Assembly (NCBI GenBank): GCA_934699585.1
Contig: CAKUWY010000001.1
Span: 186,001-250,000, forward strand
Source of the DNA: an uncultured Fibrobacter sp.
Lineage (GTDB): Bacteria > Fibrobacterota > Fibrobacteria > Fibrobacterales > Fibrobacteraceae
DNA length: 64,000 nt
Direction of reading: 5' to 3'
Part shown: one piece after another, positions 27,401 to 34,356 of the stretch
Layout of the letters: each line of letters opens with the position of its first letter
Position numbering within the stretch: position 1 is the stretch's first letter
Made by a program: the position numbers and the translations under genes
The notes under the pieces: model-generated
Database searches by the model: none
What the model saw: only the letters and a program-made list of their open reading frames with translations
Told to the model about the DNA's origin: nothing

Positions 27401-28279
27401 GCCCTGGTGGTTCTCGGAATAACCCGTCAGCTCTGTACCCGAAAGGGTCAGGGAAGTAGTACCCGCTTCCACCCTCTGGAGGATGTAGTCCTCGAATTCG
27501 TCCTTGTAGGATTCTTCATAGACCACCCTCACCTGGTTCTGGATACCTAGGCCCGTTTCCACGTTGTTGATTTCCACCGTAATGTAAGGGCCAATCTTTC
27601 CCTTCACCATAAAGCTCGGGTCGTACTGCAAAGAAAGGGAGGGCACCAGGCTCGTGTTGGTGCTGCCCTGAGCGTCGTCCTTTTCGGCGTAACCCTTGAG
27701 GCGTATGTCCATGGTTCCCTGGAGCATCAGCTTGGGCTTGTCCAGGCCAAAATCCTTCATCCAGGCGGGCATGGTCACCGGCACCGTAATGTCGAATACA
27801 GAACCTGTTTCCGGCGTTTCATAGCCGCCGTCCTTCTGGCCTACCAGGCCATTCAGCCACAAGCTTTTGCGGCCCACGTCGTACATGTCTGCCACATAGT
27901 CCGTCAGTTCTGGGTAATGGGCTGTCCAGAGTGTCGTGGTGTCACGGGAAATGCTGTTCACCCGCTTTTCGCTCACGTCCATTTCGCGGGTGGCAATGTC
28001 GATGTCATGGCTATAGACCTGCCCCCTGTTGTTCTTCATGAGCCTGGGGGACGCCCCGACGCCGCCGAAAGGGAGTATCCCGTTCAAGGGGGTGGCCGAA
28101 GGGGGCAATTCCATGTATTGATAGGTAGGTTGCCACTCCGTCTCTGCCGGGTCCGGTTCTGCCTCTGTTGGCACATAGCCGCTGGAGTCCGCCTGAGCCC
28201 ACAGGGAAACACTTGCCCACAGGATGGACAAGCCAAAGGCGAACAACCCCAAAGGGGTTCTATGCAAGAACCTTTTCAA
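21443..28279 (-). CDS. sprA: SprA-type T9SS outer-membrane translocon protein
   Basis: 2278 residues, close to the ~2300-2400 of known SprA/Sov proteins, which form the giant single-chain beta-barrel pore of the type IX secretion system and, in Flavobacterium, support gliding. Signal peptide (cut after SLWA), then conserved-looking segments (IGPYITVEINNVETGLGIQNQV; VVEINGVPTQVQE region; TFWIDDLRLSS) and a final aromatic strand (ILQFEIALMLRFD) typical of outer-membrane barrels. No frameshift seen. No other sec or por gene is adjacent. The surface protein at 14440 is a plausible client. Confidence 0.9.
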   Translation of the reverse strand: MKRFLHRTPLGLFAFGLSILWASVSLWAQADSSGYVPTEAEPDPAETEWQPTYQYMELPPSATPLNGILPFGGVGASPRLMKNNRGQVYSHDIDIATREMDVSEKRVNSISRDTTTLWTAHYPELTDYVADMYDVGRKSLWLNGLVGQKDGGYETPETGSVFDITVPVTMPAWMKDFGLDKPKLMLQGTMDIRLKGYAEKDDAQGSTNTSLVPSLSLQYDPSFMVKGKIGPYITVEINNVETGLGIQNQVRVVYEESYKDEFEDYILQRVEAGTTSLTLSGTELTGYSENHQGLFGIKADWKLGDWRLTTIASQDGGSQEEYTINANESTTEFQILDKQFVAYRYYFLNHEARDNYISAAITGRTTSNYPATNLKLFKRSNLNNAKDVVDNITVVYKTPGGKTITKLVERMVEIPSSDYTYDPKTGILKINGVNRNTLVAASWSNDGSGRTGTTIRNGSSMVLIQWDATLSELTDIDKLMLRNVYSVGISDASSSSFVLRLKNKSGMTGTYLKTLGVADTSTGSPLVNDATIFKKDASGNYTGEMWLPCKPLSQYSGAGATERARENCLEPLRLLDSTGAMAQLYTLPVYKLNRFTSRFYFESVGKRRNSIISVRDPNSSYSVSAGSCMDISPGTEKLTAGSTTLIRGTDYEVNYELGQIELLSERALDPNKEIKVTFECEPLFEIDNKLLLGARAELPLERYGFGTGSLFGVTALYKSQSTTAKTPTLGNEPFSSVLWGMNLRLQDTVQALTDFVNLIPGIQTDAKSSWRFEAEFAASRHNANTSGDNEALVEDFESTVSGLTYPLTRLSWYPASPPGGVARQPSTYIENQDYRHKGEFVWHSNTTELYKYIYPSVGNSDVDNQHLTVLKMTLRANDNLVGNSWGGIMRPNSSYYQDLSEMKYLEVVARGNVGSIYLDLGLMSEDLSINGYEPNEEYDGENDLGTTVARTDNGLDKVSGSDEKRLVWDCRISGCISTEITAANSDASEKDIARDNYDEDLENESDPSVHINGTENNSGERLYDTEDINKNGSLDTDISFVRYRIDLSKTDHMDYEDLKNGWRKWRIPLNQYDTIVSPAGSDYKTILAEALYSRLWIGGLNPGVAESKVQIVSLAVVGNSWEETTVADLYKTSSTENSQVVEVNGVPTQVQESMDTRDTSHIKVTTINNREDSNIYTKSPNTKTERDSETNAPLKETALVLDYQNLNPGQEVGVTRVFENDVKDLSSYKSIKMEIHYTTEAAKVPVRFAIQFGEGSLDGSSDYYEWSFRPVRYNCNSGDRASDCHEQNWLDNAFAMDLSDFSNMKRGRKPPFLEPTIRKVEGSSRDEQIKLVGNPSVTHIDWIRFVVIADADASPADLKGTFWIDDLRLSSMDTEWGYAARTSGQVEFADFISLSGAIRYQDGDFATLSTTGGSPKPKLSDAASQLDVAGDLNLSLNKFLADSLGFHIPMNFGYSSTTKRPYMKPTDDLLLKKSSFSNLTKDMFQNDLSVTSNKKEQELRDETESKGYESYVREKSFSVSYSKDYKASDSKIGEALSQIFLERPAASYSYAESEGRATTSADSTYSYRTILEYKLGTFTLFRKKPFEGLSKFDNAFSKTMAATEFEPWPQTFDVTLFDFNYVRYVDQDRDPDFVEPQVAKVVTYTADLNHKLNMRWNILSWLNTSYSLNISRDMQGGGDREGFVKENFFTTKEGGLFASDYVFDYDHTDRKVYVSKDSVVIVPRDTIARTMEDGREWAIDMQNPETYEIRYDTSAFYRVDSVGTREYGRSYGILRNERARTQQFKIGFNPRLIPFIPFNTSFSSDFNQQKTIPDEYDFLDANDIEKNYWTISQTNRFEFSPTFRIIDFFQNFGRENVVVTSLDKIKWNEIRMSWQTTTNTVGENFTLSQLYEEQGVTPMEYYLYGLGLGNGYRNRGFWNIVTGDMGLDHRDDFTRFAQYRNHHVDTLVYQGNFRHSVSRQFQIGTGIVLPIWDISVTGDLMWREEFNQSREYPLYLDTTTVWPKIGIGVNVPNFSQRVSFLNGFKSVSAAHRFDYTRTTVVRPFQSAEDSWAHLWNFNPLVRLSFLTQSNMRIDNAVRLKIESTDRRPKEEVLDSPYWPNTDGNTKDTTDYFWDTPWIHTSLYNDFAINIGNDLTISYPLKTKRGFQLWKWYFKLENDIDLKFTAGYDYNKTIRKEYDPDPGYDMWNKSSGTDGVFRQWSIDGYDYTVYKPELHKTDRTVPSRTHEWFVRPSAGYQFNRIASMSSYIEYRQIHEKLDDETPHLRQILQFEIALMLRFD

Positions 28280-28491
28280 AATATTCCGTCACAAAATACT
28301 GAATTTAGGGGTCCTAAATCCACTATTTTTTCAAGATTTTCGGGGAAATTAGAAAAATATGAATAGGGAGGGGCGAACGCCCCTCCCTAAAACCCTCCCC
28401 TACACGCTCATAACTACCATTCCTCAGGAACTGTTCGTTGGGAGGTAATTATTAGCGTGGGCGCAAACTGCGTTTGCGCATTATTACAGGA
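28280..28491. other. Spacer with stacked hairpins between SprA and AIPR genes
   Basis: Contains ATTTAGGGGTCCTAAAT (28301-28317), GGGAGGGGCG-AA-CGCCCCTCCC (about 28365-28388), and GCGCAAACTGCGTTTGCGC (28459-28478) just after the stop of the minus-strand AIPR gene. The last could be a terminator but lacks a clear T-run. Confidence 0.5.
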
Positions 28492-30384
28492 TTACAGGAA
28501 CAGTTCGATTCCGCCGCGAACCTTTTCCCATGACTTGTTCTTCTTGCACAGGAAATCCATCATCTTTTCGTAGGTGGCGGTGTTGGCGAAGCCCTTCCAG
28601 AGCCTGCGTTCCACGGATTCGCCGCTGTCCTTGTCGATGGTGGTAATGGTATCGTAGTAGGCCGGATTGTCCTTGAATTCGGTAATCAGGATTCCCTTCA
28701 GGTCTTCCGTGTAGATACGGGAGGCATACTTGAGGATAGAATCGTTGAAGTTCAATTCGTTTTCCACCAGCCATTCGAAATCCTGGATAGGATCGCCATA
28801 GACAAGCCAGTGCTTGAGGGCGAGAGCCACCACCAGGTCCTTCACGGCGCTGCGGAAGATAAACTTGTCTTCGAGACGGCCATTGAAGGTAATCTTAGTC
28901 AGCGGGTTATCGTCGTTGGCCTCGATGGAAACGCCCTTGCCTGGGGTCACGCGGCGGATCTTGATGGGAAGACGGCTAAGGAGCTGCCATGCCTTGGTGA
29001 AGGCGATGGTCTTGCGCACAAAATCCTTCTCCTTTTCGGGAGCCACGCGCACAAAGGCGCCAAAGCAACGCTGGTACAGGGTTTCCTTGTCAAAAATGCA
29101 GTCGCTAGAGCGGCATTCGCTGAGCTTGCCGTCCATCATGAAGAGGGTCTTGGCCAGTTCGGGGCGCATACGGACTTCGAGCTTACGGGTACGGGCCTTG
29201 AGGCGCACGCCGTCCTTATAAACATAGGTAAAGCCTTCTTCCTGGTAACGCTGCCAAATGAAGAACTGCAGGTCGTCGGCGGCGCGCAGGTGGTAGCTGA
29301 ACACCGGGTTCTGGCGGTTGTTGGCCATGGTCACCTGGTTCAAGAAGTTGTCGGCACCGGGATACGGCACCACCACCTTCACCAGCACCTTGGGGTTCAC
29401 CGGCTTCTTGCTCTTCTTGGCATAGTGTTCGTAGGTAAACAGGGACTGGGCGCCGTTAATAATCTTCGGGCGTTCGATGTAGAGCACCTTCTTGCCATCC
29501 CGTTCCTTGAGGCGCAGGTCATCACCCGTAAGGGTCATACCGTTGTGCAAGAAGGGGAAATCGTCCACGTTCACGTTCTGGTCGTCGTTACGTTCCATGG
29601 TCTGGAAAGCATCGATCAGGGCCGCATTGGTGTGGGTCAGGTTGCCCAGGTAAGTACGGATGTTGGAACTCACGATAGCCATGTTATGCTTGGTCTTGAG
29701 GCGCTTACCCAAGTTCACATGGTAGTCATAAATGGTGCGGATGGGGCAAAAACCGAGGAAAAGTTCGCCGTGATCGCTTGTGAGGTGCAAGGGATCGGAA
29801 TCCATGACAATTTCCAACTTGTCATCGGCGCTGCGGAAATCGCGGGTCAGGTCGTCGTGTTCGGCGATAATGTCCAGCTTGGCCTTCACCTCGTTTTTCC
29901 AGATGGTGAGCTTGCGGCGCATGTCCTTGAGGGTGCGTTCCAGTTCAGAGTCAGTAATGTCGCGGGTAGCGCGGGTGCGGAGCACCGTAATCTCCAGGGT
30001 CTCCATGTAGGGGCGGCTTGCCGGAGTATCGTCTCCCTCTTCCTCGTCGTCATCGCTAATCTTGTTCACTGCCCAGGGGTCGGCCTCTTCGCGCAGCGAC
30101 ATAAAGAAGGGATTGGTGGGGTCGCTGGTGCGGAAAACGGCAATCTGGAGCTGTTTCAGGTCGGCATTCAGGTGAGAAACCACTTTCTCGAGGGGGGTAT
30201 CCTCGTCCAGGAATATGAAGAATTCCATGAAGCCCTGGGAGTACTGGAAGCCATGAAAGCATCCGTTCTCGTCCAGATTCAAGTGCCGAAGGGCCTTGAT
30301 ACGGTCATTAGGGTCATTGGGGTTCAAACTCAAGAGGCTAGCCACAAATGCTAGGCGTCGTTCCTGGGATTTTGTCAGTTCCAT
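28492..30384 (-). CDS. AIPR family (abortive infection / phage resistance) protein
   Basis: 630 residues from the ATG at 30384, chosen for its GAGG ribosome site; an earlier in-frame start at 30510 would add 42 unlikely residues. The central part fits the AIPR pattern: NIRTYLGN, then FLHNGMTLT, RPKIINGAQSLFTYEHY, VLVKVVVP, and TMANNRQNPVFSYHLRAADDLQ. AIPR proteins occur in phage-resistance loci and near restriction systems; the biochemical activity is not settled. No restriction gene is next to it. An N-terminal acidic segment and a 250-residue C-terminal helical part flank the domain. Divergent from the LRR gene. Confidence 0.75.
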   Translation of the reverse strand: MELTKSQERRLAFVASLLSLNPNDPNDRIKALRHLNLDENGCFHGFQYSQGFMEFFIFLDEDTPLEKVVSHLNADLKQLQIAVFRTSDPTNPFFMSLREEADPWAVNKISDDDEEEGDDTPASRPYMETLEITVLRTRATRDITDSELERTLKDMRRKLTIWKNEVKAKLDIIAEHDDLTRDFRSADDKLEIVMDSDPLHLTSDHGELFLGFCPIRTIYDYHVNLGKRLKTKHNMAIVSSNIRTYLGNLTHTNAALIDAFQTMERNDDQNVNVDDFPFLHNGMTLTGDDLRLKERDGKKVLYIERPKIINGAQSLFTYEHYAKKSKKPVNPKVLVKVVVPYPGADNFLNQVTMANNRQNPVFSYHLRAADDLQFFIWQRYQEEGFTYVYKDGVRLKARTRKLEVRMRPELAKTLFMMDGKLSECRSSDCIFDKETLYQRCFGAFVRVAPEKEKDFVRKTIAFTKAWQLLSRLPIKIRRVTPGKGVSIEANDDNPLTKITFNGRLEDKFIFRSAVKDLVVALALKHWLVYGDPIQDFEWLVENELNFNDSILKYASRIYTEDLKGILITEFKDNPAYYDTITTIDKDSGESVERRLWKGFANTATYEKMMDFLCKKNKSWEKVRGGIELFL

Positions 30385-30612
30385 TTTTTCCTCAATTTTA
30401 GGCTTCTGCCATATTTTGCCATTAAAAATAGTTTCAAAAGCCTTACTTTGGGCATAAAAAATAGTAAATCTTAAAAAAAATTTCCACTTTGGCTCATATT
30501 TGGTGAACAAATGTATAGTTTTTTGCTATTTTTAGCACATTTTAGGCGGCTATGCCCTTTTTTTTCTCAAAAATGCTATGATTTATAAAGTGAGTATATA
30601 TAGGAGAGTCTT
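30385..30612. promoter_or_regulatory. AT-rich divergent promoter region
   Basis: About 230 bases, much lower GC than the flanks, with A and T runs and the short motif TTTTAGCACATTTTAGGC near 30530. Must hold the promoters of both the AIPR gene (minus) and the LRR gene (plus). I cannot place individual -35/-10 boxes with confidence. Confidence 0.45.
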
Positions 30613-31365
30613 ATGAACCTGCTCGATATTATTAATAAAGCCAAGGCCGAAAAGGCCAAAACCCTGGACCTATCCCAGCAGGGACTTCGCCTGTTACCCC
30701 CCGAACTTTTCGAAATCCAGTCCCTGGAAGAGCTGAACCTGGACCGCAACAAGCTGGTGGAGCTCCCCGACGACATCGGGCTCCTGAAAAACTTGAAGAG
30801 CCTTTCCGTCAGCGAAAACGACCTGATGGAGCTTCCGGATACCATCGGGAACCTCTCCGCCCTGGAGCACCTGTACCTGGGCTACAACAGCCTGTCAGAG
30901 CTCCCCGCCACCGTCGGAAAGCTCACAAACCTCCATACGGTGAATATCGCAAAGAACCAGCTCCTGGAACTTCCCGACGAAATCGGCAATTGGACCAAGG
31001 TGGTGAAACTCTCCCTCCACGACAACATGCTCACCACCATCCCCGATTCCGTCGGCAAACTGAAGAGCCTGGTGAAGCTGTACCTGGACAACAACGACCT
31101 GACCGAGGTCCCCGCCACCCTCGGGAACCTCGCAAGCCTCGAAATCCTGATGATTTCCGGCAATCAGCTGAGCGTGATTCCGCAGGAATTCGGCAAGCTT
31201 TCCAAGCTCCGGGAACTGGTGCTGGACGCAAACCAGCTGGAGACACTGCCCGAGGCCCTCGCCGACTGCAAGAGCCTCGAGACCATCTCCATTAACGAGA
31301 ACCCCATGGAAGACGGCCTGCCTCGGGCTATCCTCGACAAGAAGGGGCTGAAGATAGACCAGTAG
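30613..31365 (+). CDS. Leucine-rich-repeat protein
   Basis: 250 residues made almost wholly of about nine 23-residue leucine-rich repeats (LPxxIGxLxxLxxLxLxxNxL), the typical bacterial/plant intracellular class. There is no signal peptide or membrane segment, so it is probably cytoplasmic and binds a protein. No effector or enzyme domain is attached. GGAG ribosome site before the ATG. GC is higher than in the neighbouring spacer. Partner unknown. Confidence 0.9.
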   Translation: MNLLDIINKAKAEKAKTLDLSQQGLRLLPPELFEIQSLEELNLDRNKLVELPDDIGLLKNLKSLSVSENDLMELPDTIGNLSALEHLYLGYNSLSELPATVGKLTNLHTVNIAKNQLLELPDEIGNWTKVVKLSLHDNMLTTIPDSVGKLKSLVKLYLDNNDLTEVPATLGNLASLEILMISGNQLSVIPQEFGKLSKLRELVLDANQLETLPEALADCKSLETISINENPMEDGLPRAILDKKGLKIDQ

Positions 31366-31379
31366 TGCGCCGCAGGCGC

Positions 31380-31449
31380 AATGTGAAATGTGAGGTGTGA
31401 AGTGACAAATGAGAAATTAACAATTCCACATTCCACATTCCACATAGCC
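31380..31449 (+). repeat. Heptamer array (10 units) overlapping a lipoprotein start
   Basis: Units AATGTGA, AATGTGA, GGTGTGA, AGTGACA, AATGAGA, AATTAAC, AATTCCA, CATTCCA, CATTCCA, CATAGCC. The left units are the reverse complement of the right units, so the array is one inverted repeat. It contains the start codon and codons of the S41 lipoprotein. Confidence 0.88.
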
Positions 31450-32772
31450 ATTCTCTCCCTCTTCTTGCTTGCTGCCTGTGGGGACTTTATGGAGCCGGTG
31501 GAAAGCACTCCGGAGCCCACTGCCTACGAGTTCAACTACTGGCTTTTGAACCACACCTATCTGTACGAAGCGGAACTGAAAAATTTACCCGCGGTCGGGG
31601 ACAGCATTCCCCTTTTATACTCCGCACTGGAAGACCGCTACACCCGATACTACCCTCCCTCCAAGAGCGAGGCCGCCGAAAGCCACATGAACACCTCTAT
31701 CGTGGAAGGGGAATTGGGCATGGAGTACATGATTGTCATTGAAGAAGGACAAATCAGCAATTACCCCATCATCATTTCTAGAGTTTATGCTGACAGCCCC
31801 GCAGGTAGGGCCAATGTCCCCCGATTTGGCAGGATTCTTGAAGCCAACGGCATTTCACTTGCCGGGCCAGAATCAAAATTCATTTACGATTCCATCGTGG
31901 ATTATTCCGCTGAAATTTTCCTTAAGGTTTTTTTCAGCGACAGTATATACCATTTTGACTTGATTAAGGAAGATGTCTATACACCGACAGTGTTCCTGGA
32001 CACCATTTCATCTGTCACTTTTATAACCATCACCGAATTCAAGTCTTCTACTTCTGACAGGGAAAACGGGACCTTTGGAGAACTCAAGGCATACATCGAC
32101 TCCACATCCAACACACCTGCTCCACGTGTCCTGGATTTACGGAATAATCCCGGCGGGTTAATCTCCCAGTGCCTATCCGCTGCCGACCTTTTTGTCAAAG
32201 AGGGAGTTCTGTCCAGTCGAAAATTTGTAACTTTTGCACCAGATGGGAAAAGAGACATAAGAACCTCGACCAACATGGCAAAATCCGGAGACTCCGGAGA
32301 AAACGGGAAATTCATCATGCTTGCCAACAGAGCTTCCGCATCCTGTTCCGAAATTTTTATTGCAGCCCTCAAAGAACAAGGAGACATTCCTCTTGCGGGA
32401 GAAACCACTTTCGGAAAGGGAATTGGCCAGAGTCAATGGAAAACCATAGAGGGAGGCTTCGCCGTTATTACCAACCTGGAATTTTTCACACCCAAGGGTA
32501 ACTCTTACCATAAAAAAGGAATCAATCCCGACTACCCCTGTTCGGGAAGTCCTACACGAAATTGCGCTCTGGAAGCTATCGGCCATCTGTTCGGCAGCGA
32601 AAATCCTGCCAAGGCTAACAAGGGTTTCCAGAAACTTTCAACAGAGCGACAAGCCGTACAGAACATTCTTCTGACATCAAAAGATGCAAGTCCAGTAACT
32701 AAATCGAACCTTATGACAGGTGGAGCCCTGGACACCTTGATAAACCACGCCAATCACCCCTACACCCCATAG
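31390..32772 (+). CDS. S41 family (C-terminal processing) protease, lipoprotein, first copy
   Basis: 460 residues from GTG 31390; a GTG at 31402 (VTNEKL) is equally possible. Lipobox LLAAC gives an outer-membrane or periplasmic lipoprotein. A PDZ-like part (about 110-170, DSPAGRANVPRFGRILEANGI) precedes the protease fold: LRNNPGG, the nucleophile motif ASASCSEIF and the Lys general base in TTFGKGIGQ. The Ser/Lys dyad is intact, so it should cut exported proteins near their C-termini. Its signal peptide N-region is encoded by the heptamer array. Six bases from the next S41 gene. Confidence 0.88.
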   Translation: MRCEVTNEKLTIPHSTFHIAILSLFLLAACGDFMEPVESTPEPTAYEFNYWLLNHTYLYEAELKNLPAVGDSIPLLYSALEDRYTRYYPPSKSEAAESHMNTSIVEGELGMEYMIVIEEGQISNYPIIISRVYADSPAGRANVPRFGRILEANGISLAGPESKFIYDSIVDYSAEIFLKVFFSDSIYHFDLIKEDVYTPTVFLDTISSVTFITITEFKSSTSDRENGTFGELKAYIDSTSNTPAPRVLDLRNNPGGLISQCLSAADLFVKEGVLSSRKFVTFAPDGKRDIRTSTNMAKSGDSGENGKFIMLANRASASCSEIFIAALKEQGDIPLAGETTFGKGIGQSQWKTIEGGFAVITNLEFFTPKGNSYHKKGINPDYPCSGSPTRNCALEAIGHLFGSENPAKANKGFQKLSTERQAVQNILLTSKDASPVTKSNLMTGGALDTLINHANHPYTP

Positions 32773-32778
32773 GCCATC

Positions 32779-34200
32779 ATGAATCAGAAAAACATTTTTT
32801 TCTATGCCCTATCGGCAGCAACACTCCTTTTATGGTCTGCCTGCACGGTCAAACATGCCGACGACGAAATCGCCATGCCCTGCTTCGGCGACCAATGTGA
32901 AAATCAAACAAGTGACGATGACAGGGTTCTTTCCGTCGCCGAGCAGGAAATGCTGGAGAACTATTACATCCTCTCCGTCTATTTCATCGATTCCAAAAAA
33001 AAGCTCGATGACATTAACCTGTATATAGGCCAAGGTGAAAAAGCAGGTTTTTCTCCCGAGTATTACGAATATCCCGACATCTACTATATGTATAGCATGA
33101 TGGGAGACGATTATACCCTGTACTTTGGTCCCTACTATGCCAGCAAATACGATTTTAGTTCTTCCACGGACCCCATATACAATTTGGGAGTCAGTCGAGA
33201 ATCTATCAATTCAAAAGTATTCATCACTCAGGTTTTCCAGGACGGTCCTGGCGACAAGGCGGGTCTCAAGGCGGGCGACACCATCCTATCCGTCGGGACT
33301 ACTGAGCCTGGCGATGTCGGAGCATTCGATAGACTTACTTCTGGAAAAGACGGCGACGAAATAAAGCTTCGCATTTTAAGAGAAGCTGACACGCTGGACA
33401 TTTCTGCACAGCTGTTCTGCTACCTGGAGCCTACCGTATTTGCCAGTTTCAAAGATTCCATTCCCGTTATCAAGATTACAAGCTTTGAAACCAACAGCGC
33501 CACCAATTGTGCCGATGCAAATGATCAAAACTCCGACAAGGGTACAAAACACGAGGTCCAGTCGATTCTCAGCAAGACCAGCGGTCCCACAGTTATCGAC
33601 CTTAGAGGAAATCCGGGAGGTTCCATTCCAGAGTGCATTGGAGCCGCCGAACAATTCCTTTCCAAAGGGGACTCCATCGTCATTCTGGAGTCCACGGCCG
33701 TAGCCCCCGACTCTGTCAGCCAGATGATTATCACTGAACGGTTCGTCGCCACCGAAGACGGCGTTGGAAAGGGGCGTTACTTCGTATTCTTGGCAGATTC
33801 TGCAACCGCAAGTTGTTCAGAAATTTTATTGGCCGGCGTCACCCAGAATCTGAAATCCCCTATTGTCGGTCAACAAACCTACGGAAAGGGAATCGGCCAG
33901 TATTACATACCCACATACGCCGGAGGCTACAGCATTGTCACGTCCTTAAGAATAAGCGACAAGGACTTCGTAACCTATCACGACAAGGGTTTCTTGCCCG
34001 ATTACGACATTTCCGACTCCTTGAAAGCCCTGGAAAAAGCTGTAGAAATAGCCAAGCTAGGAAAAGAAAAGAGAACCAAGGGTTATGGTACAAAGGACCA
34101 GGGACATTTCAAAAACGCCCTTGCCAAAAAAGCAGGATCCAAAAACGCCTTGCCTAGAGGCGGAGCGTACAAGATTATAAAGAATCCGCTGATAAAGTAG
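32779..34200 (+). CDS. S41 family (C-terminal processing) protease, lipoprotein, second copy
   Basis: 473 residues, clear paralogue of the preceding gene, with lipobox LWSAC, PDZ domain (about 150-215, GPGDKAGLKAGDTILSV), LRGNPGG, nucleophile motif ATASCSEIL and Lys in TYGKGIGQ. As in its neighbour, a Cys stands between the motif's Ser residues. A basic tail (AKKAGSKNALPRGGAYK) follows the protease domain. Tandem duplication in one operon suggests related substrates. Its TAG stop opens a heptamer array. Confidence 0.9.
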   Translation: MNQKNIFFYALSAATLLLWSACTVKHADDEIAMPCFGDQCENQTSDDDRVLSVAEQEMLENYYILSVYFIDSKKKLDDINLYIGQGEKAGFSPEYYEYPDIYYMYSMMGDDYTLYFGPYYASKYDFSSSTDPIYNLGVSRESINSKVFITQVFQDGPGDKAGLKAGDTILSVGTTEPGDVGAFDRLTSGKDGDEIKLRILREADTLDISAQLFCYLEPTVFASFKDSIPVIKITSFETNSATNCADANDQNSDKGTKHEVQSILSKTSGPTVIDLRGNPGGSIPECIGAAEQFLSKGDSIVILESTAVAPDSVSQMIITERFVATEDGVGKGRYFVFLADSATASCSEILLAGVTQNLKSPIVGQQTYGKGIGQYYIPTYAGGYSIVTSLRISDKDFVTYHDKGFLPDYDISDSLKALEKAVEIAKLGKEKRTKGYGTKDQGHFKNALAKKAGSKNALPRGGAYKIIKNPLIK

Positions 34201-34295
34201 TGAGTTATGGGTTATGGGTTATGGGTTATGGGTTATGGGTTGTGAGGTGTGTGGTGTGAGGTGTGTGGTATGAAATATGAGGCACGAACCTCAAA
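34198..34295 (+). repeat. Heptamer array (14 units) starting at the S41 stop
   Basis: TAGTGAG, then five perfect TTATGGG units, TTGTGAG, GTGTGTG, GTGTGAG, GTGTGTG, GTATGAA, ATATGAG, GCACGAA, CCTCAAA. The five identical units point to recent expansion. The right end joins the 45-bp core shared with 21342-21386. Confidence 0.92.
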
Positions 34296-34319
34296 GGGAG
34301 CCTTCGACGACCGACCTCA
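34275..34319 (+). repeat. 45-bp core shared with 21342-21386
   Basis: ATATGAGGCACGAACCTCAA through CCGACCTCA, identical to the copy between batE and SprA except at three positions. Contains a hairpin GAGG-CACGAA-CCTC. Confidence 0.85.
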
Positions 34320-34321
34320 GA

Positions 34322-34356
34322 CCCCTAACCCCTACAACCTACTACCTAAAACCTAA
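34322..34356 (-). repeat. Heptamer array (5 units) ending in the M23 stop
   Basis: CCCCTAA, CCCCTAC, AACCTAC, TACCTAA, AACCTAA; bases 34353-34355 are the stop of the minus-strand peptidase gene. Confidence 0.85.

Noticed and set aside
28810..30354. 514-residue open frame antisense to the AIPR gene
   Set aside because: Antisense shadow; repeated His/Val/Gly from complementing Lys/Asp codons.
34198..34295. CRISPR array
   Set aside because: Units are 7 bp with no spacers of 25-40 bp; not a CRISPR arrangement.
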